From NCBI GenBank assembly GCA_030425395.1, contig JAUIAS010000006.1, positions 78,699 through 142,698 on the forward strand: a DNA stretch of 64,000 bases, written 5' to 3'. Below are positions 29,670 to 38,530 of this stretch, piece after piece. The DNA comes from Alphaproteobacteria bacterium. GTDB lineage: Bacteria; Pseudomonadota; Alphaproteobacteria; Rhodobacterales; Rhodobacteraceae. The first letter of the stretch is position 1, and the number at the start of each line of letters is the position of its first letter. Both the position numbers and the translations under genes were made by a program. The notes beneath the pieces are model-generated. The model did no database searches and was not told the origin of the DNA. It saw only the letters and a list, made by a program, of their open reading frames with translations.

Positions 29670-30640
29670 TCGGAACCATTCTGAAATCTGCCGCCATTGG
29701 TGGCGCTGTGACGATGTGCGTGGCGCTGGGGCTGGTGGCCTCACAAAGGCCGGACATGTCGGCGGCGACACAGGGTGAGGGATTGGATTTCTCCGAAATT
29801 CTTGGGCGCACGATGTCCGCCCCGGAACCGCGCGCGGTTCCGATGCGTGACGGTTACGGGCTGCAAACGCGCGCCTACGGGGAGGCTGGCCCGCTGGTTG
29901 TGATGGTGCACGGATCGGGCTGGAACGGGCTTCAGTTCAACGATCTGGCGCGGGCGCTGTCAGGGCGCGCGCGTGTTCTGGTGCCTGATCTGCGCGGTCA
30001 CGGTGCCAAACCGGGGCGGCGCGGCGATGTGGATCACATCGGTCAGTTGGAAGAAGACCTCGCCGACCTGATCGCCGCTGAAGCGCAACCCGCCCAGAAA
30101 GTGATCCTGCTGGGGCATTCGTCCGGGGGCGGATTGGTGGTGCGCATGGCGGGCGGTGCTTATGGGGACCGGATGGACGGCGCGATCCTGTTGGCCCCGT
30201 TCCTGTCGCACAAGGCCCCGACAACGCGCGCCAATTCCGGCGGATGGGCCCGACCGCTGTTGCGTCGCATCATTGGCCTGTCGATCCTCAATACCTTCCG
30301 GATTACCGCGCTCAACCACTTGCCAGTGATCACCTTTTCCTTTCCGTCGCAGGTGCTGGACGGCCCGTTGGGGCATCTGGCCACGTCGCATTATTCCTTT
30401 CGGCTGAACACGTCCTATGCGCCGCGCGGCGACTATCAGGCGGATATCGCGGCCCTGCCGCGCTTTCTCCTGATTGCCGGTTCCGCGGATGAGGCGATGG
30501 ATGCCGCGGCCTATGCGCCGTTGCTGACCTCTATCAATGATGGCGGTCAGGTTCTGACCGTCGATGGGGTGGGCCATCTTGCCATCGTGGACGCCCCTGA
30601 AACATTGGCGGCAATAACCGGGTTTCTGGATGAACTTTGA
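29666..30640 (+). CDS. Alpha/beta hydrolase with N-terminal membrane anchor
   Basis: 324 residues. The N-terminal hydrophobic segment (about 4-28) acts as signal anchor. The hydrolase domain shows the oxyanion segment VMVHGSGWNG near 85, DLRGHG near 110, the nucleophile elbow GHSSGG near 150, the acid in IAGSADEAMD near 270, and the terminal histidine in GVGHLAIV. The family covers lipases, esterases and lysophospholipases; the substrate is unknown. It overlaps cimA (ATGA) and the next gene by 11 bases, suggesting one transcript. Confidence 0.82.
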   Translation: MIGTILKSAAIGGAVTMCVALGLVASQRPDMSAATQGEGLDFSEILGRTMSAPEPRAVPMRDGYGLQTRAYGEAGPLVVMVHGSGWNGLQFNDLARALSGRARVLVPDLRGHGAKPGRRGDVDHIGQLEEDLADLIAAEAQPAQKVILLGHSSGGGLVVRMAGGAYGDRMDGAILLAPFLSHKAPTTRANSGGWARPLLRRIIGLSILNTFRITALNHLPVITFSFPSQVLDGPLGHLATSHYSFRLNTSYAPRGDYQADIAALPRFLLIAGSADEAMDAAAYAPLLTSINDGGQVLTVDGVGHLAIVDAPETLAAITGFLDEL

Positions 30641-31406
30641 CGCAGACACCATCGGGTGTGCGGGGATCGTCGAACGGGGCGATCCCGACAGGTTCCGCGC
30701 AGCAATGGCCGCGCCGCCCAAGGCACGCGCGGTGCTGTTTCCGCTATATGCCTTCAATGTCGAGGTATCCCGCGCCCCTTGGGCATCGCAGGAGCCCATG
30801 ATTGCCGAAATGCGGCTGCAATGGTGGCGTGACGCGCTGGACGAGATCGCGACCGGCAAACCGGCGCGTCGGCATGAGGTCGTCACCCCGCTGGCCCGCA
30901 TCCTGTCCCCGGAGCAGGCTGCAGCCCTCGATGCGGCAGTGACCGCCCGGCAGTGGGATATCTATCGTGAGCCGTTCGAAAATGATGCGGCGTTGATCGC
31001 CCACATTGACGCAACCGCCGGTCTGCTGATGGTCACGGCGGCCCAGTCCCTTGGGGCCGCCGATCCCGATACGGTGCGCGATTATGCCCGTGCGGCCGGT
31101 GTGGCCGCATGGCTGCGCGCGGCCCCGGACCTTGAGGCGCGCGGCCGCATTCCGCTGCTTGACGGAACGCCCGAGGGTATCCGCAATCTGGCGCAGATCG
31201 GGCAAACCGCATTGCGCAACGCAAGACGCAACCGGGCCAGGGTCTCGGCCGCCGCGCGCCCGGCGTTGTTGGCCGGATGGCAGGCGGCAGGACTGTTGGA
31301 TCGCGCTGCAAAAGATCCCGGCTGTGTCGCCGCAGGTGCGCTTGTGCCCGGCCCGTTCCAAAGCGGCGCACGGCTTATGTGGCAAGCCGCCACGGGGCGC
31401 TGGTAA
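30630..31406 (+). CDS. Squalene/phytoene synthase-like protein (NDUFAF6 type)
   Basis: 258 residues with the trans-isoprenyl diphosphate synthase fold. The first aspartate motif is present as MRLQWWRDALDEI near residue 50. The position of the second Asp-rich motif reads WLRAAPDLEARGRIPL, without DxxxD. That pattern matches the NDUFAF6-like group, a respiratory complex I assembly factor in mitochondria, rather than a carotenoid enzyme. No crt genes are nearby. It overlaps the hydrolase end by 11 bases. Confidence 0.75.
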   Translation: MNFDADTIGCAGIVERGDPDRFRAAMAAPPKARAVLFPLYAFNVEVSRAPWASQEPMIAEMRLQWWRDALDEIATGKPARRHEVVTPLARILSPEQAAALDAAVTARQWDIYREPFENDAALIAHIDATAGLLMVTAAQSLGAADPDTVRDYARAAGVAAWLRAAPDLEARGRIPLLDGTPEGIRNLAQIGQTALRNARRNRARVSAAARPALLAGWQAAGLLDRAAKDPGCVAAGALVPGPFQSGARLMWQAATGRW

Positions 31407-31435
31407 ACGGTAATGGTTTGGAAAAATGGCGGCCT

Positions 31436-32650
31436 TTAGGGGCGCGCCATGTCTTTCGGGCGCATGGCCAGCCAGATCAGCGCGCCACCGGCCAGCACAA
31501 GGAATGGAGCCATTGCGAGGTTGACCGCTGTCCAGCCTTCCACGGCCGTTCCGCCGGAGCAATTCATCAATCCGCCCGATGACAGCGACGCAAACGTCAC
31601 CCCGCCAAATACCAGCAGATCGTTCAGCCCCTGCATCCGTCCGCGTTCGTGCGCTTCATGGGAACCAGCGAGCATGGTGGTCGCGCCGATAAACCCAAAG
31701 TTCCAGCCGATACCCAGCAGGATCAGCGCCACAAAGAAGTTCTCCAACTCGACCCCGTGCAGAGCCACAGCCCCGGCACCGGCCAAAATAACAAGCCCCG
31801 CGGCCACGATCCTTTCGACGCCAAACCGCGCGATCAGGTGGCCGGTAAAGAACGACGGAATATACATTGCCAGAACGTGGCTGGTCACCACGTCAGCGGC
31901 GTTACCCGCATCAAACCCGCAGCCCACCACCGCCAGCGGTGTTGAGGTCATCACAAGGTTCATAAGTGCATAGGACACCATCGCACAGATCACCGCGACG
32001 GCGATTCGGGGTTCCTTGAGCATTTCGATCCGTGACCGGCCGCGCGGCGCGTCTTCCGAGGGGACCGGCGGGCGGGGAATATCCAGAAGGAAGAACAGGA
32101 ACGCCCCCACCACGTTGAGGGTGATTACCGCAAGATAGGTGCCCAGAAACGGAATGACGAAGGCGTCGGACGTCAGCTTGACCATCTGCGGTCCGATGAT
32201 CGCGGCGGCCAGACCGCCGGCCATCACATAGGAAATCGCCTTTGGCCGGAACGCATCCGACGCGGTATCGGCGGCGGCAAAGCGATAAAAGCCATGCGCG
32301 CTCATGTAACCGCCGGTCAGGAAACTGCCGAACAGAAAGATCGGAAAAGACGCAATATAAAGCCCATAGGCCCCGATGATACCCCCGAACGCCCCAAACA
32401 CGGCCCCCACGAGAAACCCAGCGCGGCGGCCATATTTCTGCATCACCGCCGACAGTGGCGTCGCGGCCAGCATCGACCCCATAACGATCAGGGAAATCGG
32501 CAAGGTCGCAAGGCACACGTTGCTGGCCAGCGATTGGCCAGCCAATCCGCCGATGGTGAAAATCATTGGCATCTGCGCGCCCAGCACCGCTTGGGCCAGA
32601 ACCAGAACCACCACGTTGCGGCGGGCTTTGCTGTCATCAATCATTGTCAT
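31436..32650 (-). CDS. Major facilitator superfamily transporter
   Basis: 404 residues with about 12 hydrophobic helices. The loop between helices 2 and 3 has MQKYGRRAGF, the MFS motif A region, and a hydrophilic central loop near residue 195 (DIPRPPVPSEDAPRGRSR) separates the two six-helix halves. Substrate unknown. It is convergent with the phytoene-synthase-like gene and divergent from cobK. Confidence 0.85.
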   Translation of the reverse strand: MTMIDDSKARRNVVVLVLAQAVLGAQMPMIFTIGGLAGQSLASNVCLATLPISLIVMGSMLAATPLSAVMQKYGRRAGFLVGAVFGAFGGIIGAYGLYIASFPIFLFGSFLTGGYMSAHGFYRFAAADTASDAFRPKAISYVMAGGLAAAIIGPQMVKLTSDAFVIPFLGTYLAVITLNVVGAFLFFLLDIPRPPVPSEDAPRGRSRIEMLKEPRIAVAVICAMVSYALMNLVMTSTPLAVVGCGFDAGNAADVVTSHVLAMYIPSFFTGHLIARFGVERIVAAGLVILAGAGAVALHGVELENFFVALILLGIGWNFGFIGATTMLAGSHEAHERGRMQGLNDLLVFGGVTFASLSSGGLMNCSGGTAVEGWTAVNLAMAPFLVLAGGALIWLAMRPKDMARP

Positions 32651-32725
32651 GTGAACGGCTTACTCCTGAATATATTCCGGCACAAGCATCTTGCGCGCCA
32701 CGCCTACGCGGGCCAGTGTCGCGGC

Positions 32726-33532
32726 ATGACCGATCCCCGCGCCATGACTGCCAACGACGGAAATTTGCCTTTGCGGGCACGTGTGTTCGTGATCGGCGGT
32801 GCGGCCGAAACCGTGCCGCTGTGTCGCGGGTTGCTGGATGATGGCGCGACGGTCGCGCTGGCGCTTGAGACGGCACCGCGCTCCGGGGGGGCGATTCCCG
32901 GCGGCATATCTGCCGCCCATCTGGGGCAGGATGATGCGGCGCTTTGTGCGCAGATGCAGGCCGCGGATGCCGACGCGGTGATCGACGTGACCCATCCGTT
33001 TTCCGACGTGCCCGCGCGGGCGTGGCCGCTTTGCCGGGACATGGGCCTGCCATATCTGAGGCTGCGTCGCCCGGCATGGGAGCCCGGTCCGGGGGATCGC
33101 TGGACCACGGTGGCCGATACGGCGCACGCCGCGAGACTGCTGCCCGCAGGCTCGCGGGTTCTTGTCACGACAGGACGCGGCAGCCTTGGTGGGTTTTCGA
33201 ACCTGCGCGGTGGGCATCTTTTTGTACGCCAGCTTGGGCCGCCAAGGCCGGTTCCGGATATCCGAAACGCCACTTTCCGCTTTGAAACCGGACCGTTCAG
33301 CGTGGCCCATGAACGCGACGTTCTGCGCGAACTGGGGATCACGGCAATCGTTTGCAATAATTCTGGTGGCACCACCAGCCGCTCCAAGATCGACGCGGCG
33401 CGCGCGCTCGGTGTTCCTGTGTTCTTGCGCGCGCGCCCCGGCCTTGCAGACGGCACCGGGCATTGCGCGCCGGAGGTCGACAGAGTGACCGCCGCCTGCG
33501 GCTGGTTCCAAGATCAGGCGGGTGTGTCATGA
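32726..33532 (+). CDS. cobK: Precorrin-6A / cobalt-precorrin-6A reductase
   Basis: About 268 residues from the ATG at 32726; a second ATG at 32744 is possible, and the much longer open frame upstream is antisense to the MFS gene. CobK/CbiJ features: VFVIGGAAET near residue 17, DAVIDVTHPFSDVPARAW near 85, LVTTGRGSLGGF near 148, FRFETGPF near 185, and VCNNSGGTTSRSKIDAA near 208. It reduces the corrin ring with NADPH in B12 synthesis, whose product feeds NrdJ. It overlaps alkA (ATGA). Confidence 0.92.
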   Translation: MTDPRAMTANDGNLPLRARVFVIGGAAETVPLCRGLLDDGATVALALETAPRSGGAIPGGISAAHLGQDDAALCAQMQAADADAVIDVTHPFSDVPARAWPLCRDMGLPYLRLRRPAWEPGPGDRWTTVADTAHAARLLPAGSRVLVTTGRGSLGGFSNLRGGHLFVRQLGPPRPVPDIRNATFRFETGPFSVAHERDVLRELGITAIVCNNSGGTTSRSKIDAARALGVPVFLRARPGLADGTGHCAPEVDRVTAACGWFQDQAGVS

Positions 33533-34161
33533 CGGTGGGACGGATCATAGAAACCGACGCCTGTGTGCGCGAAGGCGCGGCATGGCTGGCAGAGGCCGAT
33601 CCGCGATTTGGCCATGCGCTGACCCAGACCGGCCCTTTGCCACTGCGTCGGCGGCCCGACGGGTTCGCGCAGTTGCTTTCGGCGATTGTCAGCCAACAGG
33701 TCAGTGTCGCTTCGGCCAGAGCGATCTGGGCACGGCTTGAAGGGGCGGGGCTGATCACTGAACCGGCCATCCGCGCCGCCAGCGACGAGGATCTGCGGGC
33801 GGTGGGATTGAGCAGGCAAAAGATGCGGTATGCCCGCGCGTTGGCGGAGGCGGGGATCGCTTATGCCGATCTGCGCACCGCTCCGGATCAGGAGGTTGTC
33901 GCGACCCTGACGCAGGTGCCCGGAATCGGAACCTGGACCGCAGAGATTTATGCGATGTTCTCGCTTGGGCGGGCGGATGTGTTTGCCCCCGGCGATCTGG
34001 CCCTTCAGGAAAGCGCGCGCTTGTTGTTCGGGTTGCCCGACCGCCCGCGCGAGGCAGCCTTGCGCCGCATGGCCGCCGACTGGAGCCCGTGGCGAGCGGT
34101 TGCGGCGCGGCTCTTGTGGGCCTATTACCACGTGGAAAAGGACAGGGAAGGGATCGCATGA
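33529..34161 (+). CDS. alkA: DNA-3-methyladenine glycosylase II (HhH-GPD family)
   Basis: 210 residues from the ATG at 33529 that overlaps the cobK stop. HhH-GPD superfamily: SAIVSQQVSVASARAIWARL near residue 45, the helix-hairpin-helix LTQVPGIGTWTAEIYAM near 125, and the catalytic aspartate in APGDLALQ near 155. It lacks the N-terminal domain of E. coli AlkA and the Fe-S cluster of MutY/Nth. It removes alkylated purines. Symbol by function; the exact subfamily is inferred. Confidence 0.85.
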   Translation: MTVGRIIETDACVREGAAWLAEADPRFGHALTQTGPLPLRRRPDGFAQLLSAIVSQQVSVASARAIWARLEGAGLITEPAIRAASDEDLRAVGLSRQKMRYARALAEAGIAYADLRTAPDQEVVATLTQVPGIGTWTAEIYAMFSLGRADVFAPGDLALQESARLLFGLPDRPREAALRRMAADWSPWRAVAARLLWAYYHVEKDREGIA

Positions 34162-34823
34162 CACGGGTGCTCAACGCAGGCCGCAAGGGGCCGCAATCAG
34201 GAACAACACGATCAGTTGTGGTGTTCCTGCACGGCTATGGGGCCAATGGTGCCGATCTTCTGGGTCTGGCCGACCCTCTGGGCGAACATCTGCCCGACAC
34301 GCTGTTTCTGGCACCAGACGCACCCGAATCCGTGCCCGGTGCCCCATTCGGATATCAGTGGTTCCCGATCCCCTGGCTGGACGGATCCTCCGAAGAAGAA
34401 GCGGCGCGCGGCATGGCGATGGCTGTGAATGACCTGAACGCCTTTCTCGACGGGGTGATGGTGGACGAAGACGTGCTGCCCGAACAGTTGGCGCTTGTCG
34501 GGTTTTCCCAAGGGTCGATGATGAGCCTGCACGTCGCCCCGCGCCGCGCTGATCCGGTGGCGGGTATCGTTGCCTTCTCCGGGCGCCTGCTGGAACCTGA
34601 TCTGCTGGTCGATGAGGTCACATCGCGGATGCCGATCCTTCTGGTGCATGGCGATGCCGATGACGTGGTTCCGCCGCAATCGCTGCCCGAGGCGGCCGAT
34701 GCGCTGCAAAAGGCAGGTTTCCGTGATGTCTATGCGCATATCATGAAGGGCACCGGCCACGGCATCGCGCCTGATGGTCTGGGCGTGGCACTGGCGTTCC
34801 TGCGTGATGAGCTTGGCTTCTGA
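34158..34823 (+). CDS. Phospholipase/carboxylesterase family hydrolase
   Basis: 221 residues from the ATG at 34158 (ATGA overlap with alkA). It is an alpha/beta hydrolase of the carboxylesterase/acyl-thioesterase group: VVFLHGYGANGADL near 22, GFSQGSMMSL nucleophile elbow near 115, the acid in VHGDADDVVPP near 160, and histidine in GTGHGIAPDG near 200. It is cytoplasmic, with no signal peptide. It is the last gene of the overlapping cobK-alkA-esterase set. Confidence 0.85.
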   Translation: MTRVLNAGRKGPQSGTTRSVVVFLHGYGANGADLLGLADPLGEHLPDTLFLAPDAPESVPGAPFGYQWFPIPWLDGSSEEEAARGMAMAVNDLNAFLDGVMVDEDVLPEQLALVGFSQGSMMSLHVAPRRADPVAGIVAFSGRLLEPDLLVDEVTSRMPILLVHGDADDVVPPQSLPEAADALQKAGFRDVYAHIMKGTGHGIAPDGLGVALAFLRDELGF

Positions 34824-34838
34824 TCTTGTAGAAAATGG

Positions 34839-34853
34839 TTTAGTTTAACTAAA
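34839..34853. terminator. AT-rich inverted repeat between convergent genes
   Basis: TTTAGTT-T-AACTAAA, a perfect 7-bp inverted repeat in the 51-base gap between the esterase and rluE. It has no G/C strength and could serve as a weak bidirectional terminator. Confidence 0.3.
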
Positions 34854-34874
34854 TCAATTTCTTACGGGCTGCTA

Positions 34875-35483
34875 TTAACCCTTCCTCCGCCTTCCCGCCG
34901 CTTTGTCTTTGTCGCGCGCGGGAAGGGTCGGATCGACATCCACCCATGTGCCCGGCGCGATATTGTCGAGGGACCACGGCCCGATGGCCCAGCGGATCAG
35001 GCGTAATGTCGGGTGGCCCACGGCGGCGGTCATGCGGCGCACCTGACGGTTGCGGCCTTCTGTTATGATCAGTTCGATCCAGCAATCCGGCACGGATTTG
35101 CGTTCCCGGATCGGCGGCACCCGTGGCCAGAGGCGCGGCGGGCCGTCAACCCGTCGGACACGGGCAGGGCGCGTCGGCCCGTCTTTCAGGGTCACCCCCT
35201 TCCGCAGTGCCTCGATTGCGGCCGCGTCGGGCACGCCTTCGATCTGGGCGAAATAGGTCTTGGCCAGCTTGTGACGCGGGTGACTGATACGGGCCTGCAA
35301 GCCACCATCGTCGGTCAGCAGCATCAGCCCTTCGCTGTCGCGGTCCAACCGCCCCGCAGGATAAACCCCGGGCACATCCACAAAGGCGCTGAGTGTGCGC
35401 CGCTCTGAGCCCTCGGGCATGGAGCGGTCGCGAAACTGCGACAGGACGTCAAAAGGTTTGTTGAGTGCGATAAGCCGTGCCAT
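34875..35483 (-). CDS. rluE: rRNA large-subunit pseudouridine synthase (RluE type)
   Basis: 202 residues from the ATG at 35483 ([17 protein letters not shown]); the 57 codons before it lack family similarity. RsuA/RluB/E/F family: LNKPFDV at the start, catalytic aspartate in [17 protein letters not shown] near 45, [11 protein letters not shown], and [21 protein letters not shown] near 152. There is no N-terminal S4 domain, which points to RluE (23S rRNA U2457) rather than RluB or RsuA. The C-terminus is Lys/Arg-rich. Confidence 0.88.
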   Translation of the reverse strand: MARLIALNKPFDVLSQFRDRSMPEGSERRTLSAFVDVPGVYPAGRLDRDSEGLMLLTDDGGLQARISHPRHKLAKTYFAQIEGVPDAAAIEALRKGVTLKDGPTRPARVRRVDGPPRLWPRVPPIRERKSVPDCWIELIITEGRNRQVRRMTAAVGHPTLRLIRWAIGPWSLDNIAPGTWVDVDPTLPARDKDKAAGRRRKG

Positions 35484-35689
35484 GGCCCTGCATCGCGCAA
35501 ACTGCGGCCGCGTGCAAGCAACCCCGGTTGCCCAAAGGTTAGGCGATGTCATGAAAATTTCATAGCCGGGCGCAGATAAAGTATCTTGTCCGATGAAGGC
35601 CACGATATATAGTCGATGCAAATGGCTGGGGCGGGTTCCCCGCCCTGGGGCCACGACAAACGGCAGACAGGGTGAGGAGAGAGTCAGTG

Positions 35690-36274
35690 ATGGACGGGGA
35701 TTTCAGGGCGGAATTCACACGCGATCCAGCCGCGCTGAGGCATCACCCAGCACTTGTGCTGAATGCCGATTACAGGCCTCTTTCTTATTATCCGCTGTCT
35801 CTGTGGCCCTGGCAGGAGGCGATCAAGGCCGCCTGGTTGGACCGGGTCGATATCGTGGCCGAATACGATACAGTGGTCCGAAGTCCCAACCATCAGATCC
35901 GCATACCGTCGGTGGTGGTTCTCAAGGATTATGTCAAACCCCGCAAACGGGTCGCTTTCACACGTTTCAACCTGTTTCTGAGGGATGGGTTCTGCTGCCA
36001 GTATTGCGGCGCACGCGGCGATCTGACCTTTGATCACGTTGTGCCGCGCGCCTCGGGCGGGGTGACAAGCTGGGAAAACGTGGTGGCCGCTTGCGGGCCG
36101 TGCAACCTGCGCAAAGGGTCCAAATCCCTGCGCCGCGCGGGCATGTCCCTGCGTCGTCCCCCACGCCGCCCGGCAGCAGAAGAATTGCAGAACACAGGCC
36201 GTCGGTTTCCGCCCAATTACCTGCACGAAAGTTGGATGGATTTCCTCTATTGGGATGCCGAACTGGAGGCCTGA
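35690..36274 (+). CDS. HNH endonuclease family protein
   Basis: About 194 residues from the ATG at 35690, preceded by GGAGAGAG; the GTG at 35672 would swallow that site. HNH domain near residues 95-145: a CQYCG zinc pair, [10 protein letters not shown] with the catalytic His, N in [13 protein letters not shown], and the second CxxC. The N-terminal part ([18 protein letters not shown]) is characteristic of the stand-alone chromosomal HNH group conserved in many bacteria, whose physiological role is unclear. Confidence 0.88.
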   Translation: MDGDFRAEFTRDPAALRHHPALVLNADYRPLSYYPLSLWPWQEAIKAAWLDRVDIVAEYDTVVRSPNHQIRIPSVVVLKDYVKPRKRVAFTRFNLFLRDGFCCQYCGARGDLTFDHVVPRASGGVTSWENVVAACGPCNLRKGSKSLRRAGMSLRRPPRRPAAEELQNTGRRFPPNYLHESWMDFLYWDAELEA

Positions 36275-36401
36275 GGGGCATGACGCTTGCCTGACACACG
36301 GTTTGCGCCCATGATTTGAGAGACAACGCGCTGTGCGGTGTCAAAAATCGCCCGTGTCATCGGATCACCGGACCGGCACTGGCGTTGTGTTGGGGGATGA
36401 C

Positions 36402-36893
36402 ATGAAGACACTTGCAATATGCGCGCTGGCGTTGGCTGTTGCCGCTCCTGGAGTGGTGCATGCGCAGAGCCTAGAACAATGGGGCACCGCCGGTGGCTGG
36501 GACGTGATGATTGATCCGTCGCTTGGCGACGGCTGTCTGATTCAGGCTGCTTATACCGACGGATCCGTGGTCCGCATCGGGTTTGATCGTAACGTGGGCG
36601 AAGGATACGTGACCGCGTTCAACGCCGAATGGGGCGATATCGTGGAAGGCGAAACATACGGCATTCTCTTTGATCTTGATGGCCAGGAATATGATGCGGT
36701 GGCCACAGGCATCTACCTGAACGGCGTGCCCGGAGCGGATATCTATTTCGACAACCCGGATTTCCTGTTCGATATCGCGGCGAAATACACCATGTCGATC
36801 TATAACGAAAACGGGTTCGTCACGGCCATTGATCTCGGCGGAACCATGGTCGGTCTCGAAGCTGCGATGGAATGCCAGGAGGAGATGAGCTAA
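36402..36893 (+). CDS. Secreted hypothetical protein
   Basis: 163 residues from the ATG at 36402 (MKTLAICALALAVAA), with a signal peptide cleaved near VHAQS. The mature part is acidic, has one early and one late cysteine (GDGCLIQAAY and AMECQEEM) and many aromatic/glycine turns (GYVTAFNAEWGD, GADIYFDNPDF). I recognise no domain; a periplasmic beta-rich fold is likely. It is alone on the plus strand, convergent with dsbB. Confidence 0.75.
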   Translation: MKTLAICALALAVAAPGVVHAQSLEQWGTAGGWDVMIDPSLGDGCLIQAAYTDGSVVRIGFDRNVGEGYVTAFNAEWGDIVEGETYGILFDLDGQEYDAVATGIYLNGVPGADIYFDNPDFLFDIAAKYTMSIYNENGFVTAIDLGGTMVGLEAAMECQEEMS

Positions 36894-36946
36894 GCGAAAT
36901 CAATGGCCTAAGGGGCAAACTTCAGGTTGTCGGCGTGCTATTGACG

Positions 36947-37420
36947 TCAGGCGTCGCGGCGCGCAGCCATGATCCAGAGGATCGCAAGCGCGACTGAGGC
37001 GATCATGTTCCAGTTTGCCATGGTCAGCCCCAGCAGGAACGGCGTGAACGTATCGCAGAGCACCAACGCCGGTGCGTCTGTTGCGCCCGGCAGCAACGCG
37101 TTGCCCGACAGGCCCGACAAACCGTCACCGGACCCTGTGCAACTGCTTGGGCCTTCCCACCATTTACGCTCGACCCCGCCGTGGAATCCCGCAATCCCGG
37201 CGGTGGTCAGCGCCGCCAGCGCCCCGGCCAAGCACAGCAACCGCTGCATCGGAGCAGCGACAAAGCTCAGCGCACCGATCGCCACGGCGGCGGCATGGGG
37301 CCAGCGCTGCCAAAGGCACATCTGGCAGGGTGCCCAGCCCAATGCCTGAAAGAAAAAGGCCCCCGCCAGCAACGCGGCAGACCCGCCCGCCGCCAGTATG
37401 ATCAGGTTTTGTCGCGTCAT
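36947..37420 (-). CDS. dsbB: Disulfide bond formation protein DsbB
   Basis: 157 residues from the ATG at 37420 (MTRQNLIILA), which overlaps the yqaA-like stop; the longer frame is antisense to nothing useful. Four membrane helices. The first periplasmic loop carries the quinone-linked CQMC pair in APCQMCLWQRWPH, and the second has CTGSG and LCDTF. DsbB reoxidises DsbA and passes electrons to quinones. No dsbA is visible. Confidence 0.92.
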   Translation of the reverse strand: MTRQNLIILAAGGSAALLAGAFFFQALGWAPCQMCLWQRWPHAAAVAIGALSFVAAPMQRLLCLAGALAALTTAGIAGFHGGVERKWWEGPSSCTGSGDGLSGLSGNALLPGATDAPALVLCDTFTPFLLGLTMANWNMIASVALAILWIMAARRDA

Positions 37421-37995
37421 ACGAACCTCAGCACCGCAAAGCCACCCAGCAGGAGCAGCACGAAAAGGATGAACATAAGGCCCAGCCGCTTTTCGATGAA
37501 GTCCCGGATCGGTGCGCCGAATTTCCACAACAGGGCGGCCACGACGAAAAACCGCAGACCGCGGGCAATGATGGACGTCACCATGAATGTCGCCAGCGGC
37601 ATACCGGTCCATCCCGACATGATGGTGATCACCTTGTAAGGGAACGGGGTAACACCCGCCGCCAGAACCGCCCAAAATCCGACGCCGTTAAAGGTTTCGT
37701 TGAACGCGGCCATGGCCTCGGCCTTGCCAAGGGTGGTCAGGATCGGCAGTCCGATGCTGTCATAGGCCAGCGCGCCAATGGCATATCCGGCCAACCCGCC
37801 CAGAACCGAGGAAACCAACGCCACCAGAGCGATCAGCCATGCCCGCGAGGGACGGGCCAGAATCATCGGGATCATCAGCACATCCGGCGGAATCGGAAAG
37901 ATCGAGCTTTCGGCGAAAGACACCACCGCAAGAAGCCAGAGCGCACGCGGATGATCGGCAAGCGCGATGGTAAAATCATACAAGCGTTTGAGCAT
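37417..37995 (-). CDS. YqaA/DedA-family inner-membrane protein
   Basis: 192 residues from the ATG at 37995 (MLKRLYDFTI). Features: SFAESSIFPIPPDVLMIP near residue 25, the GYAIGALAYDSIG segment, a re-entrant loop AAGVTPFPYKVITIMSGWTGMPLATF (read as blocks) near 105, and 4-5 hydrophobic helices. It is a SNARE-associated/VTT-type (YqaA) protein; characterised DedA relatives act as lipid flippases. It overlaps dsbB by ATGA, so the two are coupled. Confidence 0.85.
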   Translation of the reverse strand: MLKRLYDFTIALADHPRALWLLAVVSFAESSIFPIPPDVLMIPMILARPSRAWLIALVALVSSVLGGLAGYAIGALAYDSIGLPILTTLGKAEAMAAFNETFNGVGFWAVLAAGVTPFPYKVITIMSGWTGMPLATFMVTSIIARGLRFFVVAALLWKFGAPIRDFIEKRLGLMFILFVLLLLGGFAVLRFV

Positions 37996-38159
37996 GTCCG
38001 GGGTTCCCGTGCGGCTGGTGCACCGCGTGGCGCGGGCTGCCGGGCCGACAAACCATGAGGGCGCGCGCAGGTCAAGCAAAGGTCAGATCAAGTTCACGTG
38101 TCGCTGCTGCGATTTCCCTCTGGACGCCGGGCGCTGTGGCCGCTAAAGGTGCCGCCGTG

Positions 38160-38245
38160 GCCCAAGTGGCGGAATGGTAGACGCAGGGGATTCAAAATCC
38201 CCCGCCTTAGCGGGCGTGCCGGTTCGAGTCCGGCCTTGGGTACCA
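38160..38245 (+). tRNA. tRNA-Leu (anticodon CAA)
   Basis: An 86-base class II tRNA with encoded CCA. The acceptor arms GCCCAAG/CTTGGGT pair (last pair G-U). The anticodon stem GGGGA/TCCCC encloses loop TTCAAAA with CAA at 38193-38195. A long variable arm CGCCTTAGCG precedes the GGTTCGAGTCC T arm. It reads UUG. Confidence 0.97.
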
Positions 38246-38530
38246 CGGGACTTTGCGCGATATGGTCGGGCAGGTCCAAAGCCACGCGGCAAAACGCATT
38301 TCTCAAGAAAATCACGTTTGAAAACCGCCAAGGTGAATGCCTTGCCGTCGCGTGTGTCTCTGTCACGGCATCAATTTCGGGCACCTCGGACGGGCGACGG
38401 GCCCGGAAAGAGCCCCGGCTGAATCCGCACCCCATTAAAACATTAACAATCGCTCGTAATATTCTGAAGTATATATTCAATATTTCAAAATTTGGGTCGT
38501 TGCGATGGAAAGCCGACCCCGGATTGTCTG
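38246..38530. other. Spacer after tRNA-Leu, no gene seen
   Basis: About 285 bases with no supported ORF. Bases about 38435-38500 form an AT-rich island (several AATATT/ATATAT steps) next to the 3' end of the Ldh-family gene. No direct repeat of the tRNA 3' end was noticed, so there is no evidence of an integrated element. Confidence 0.5.

Noticed and set aside
16599..38245. Integrated island between or at the two tRNA genes
   Set aside because: No integrase and no repeated tRNA 3' end noticed; the genes between are mainly housekeeping.
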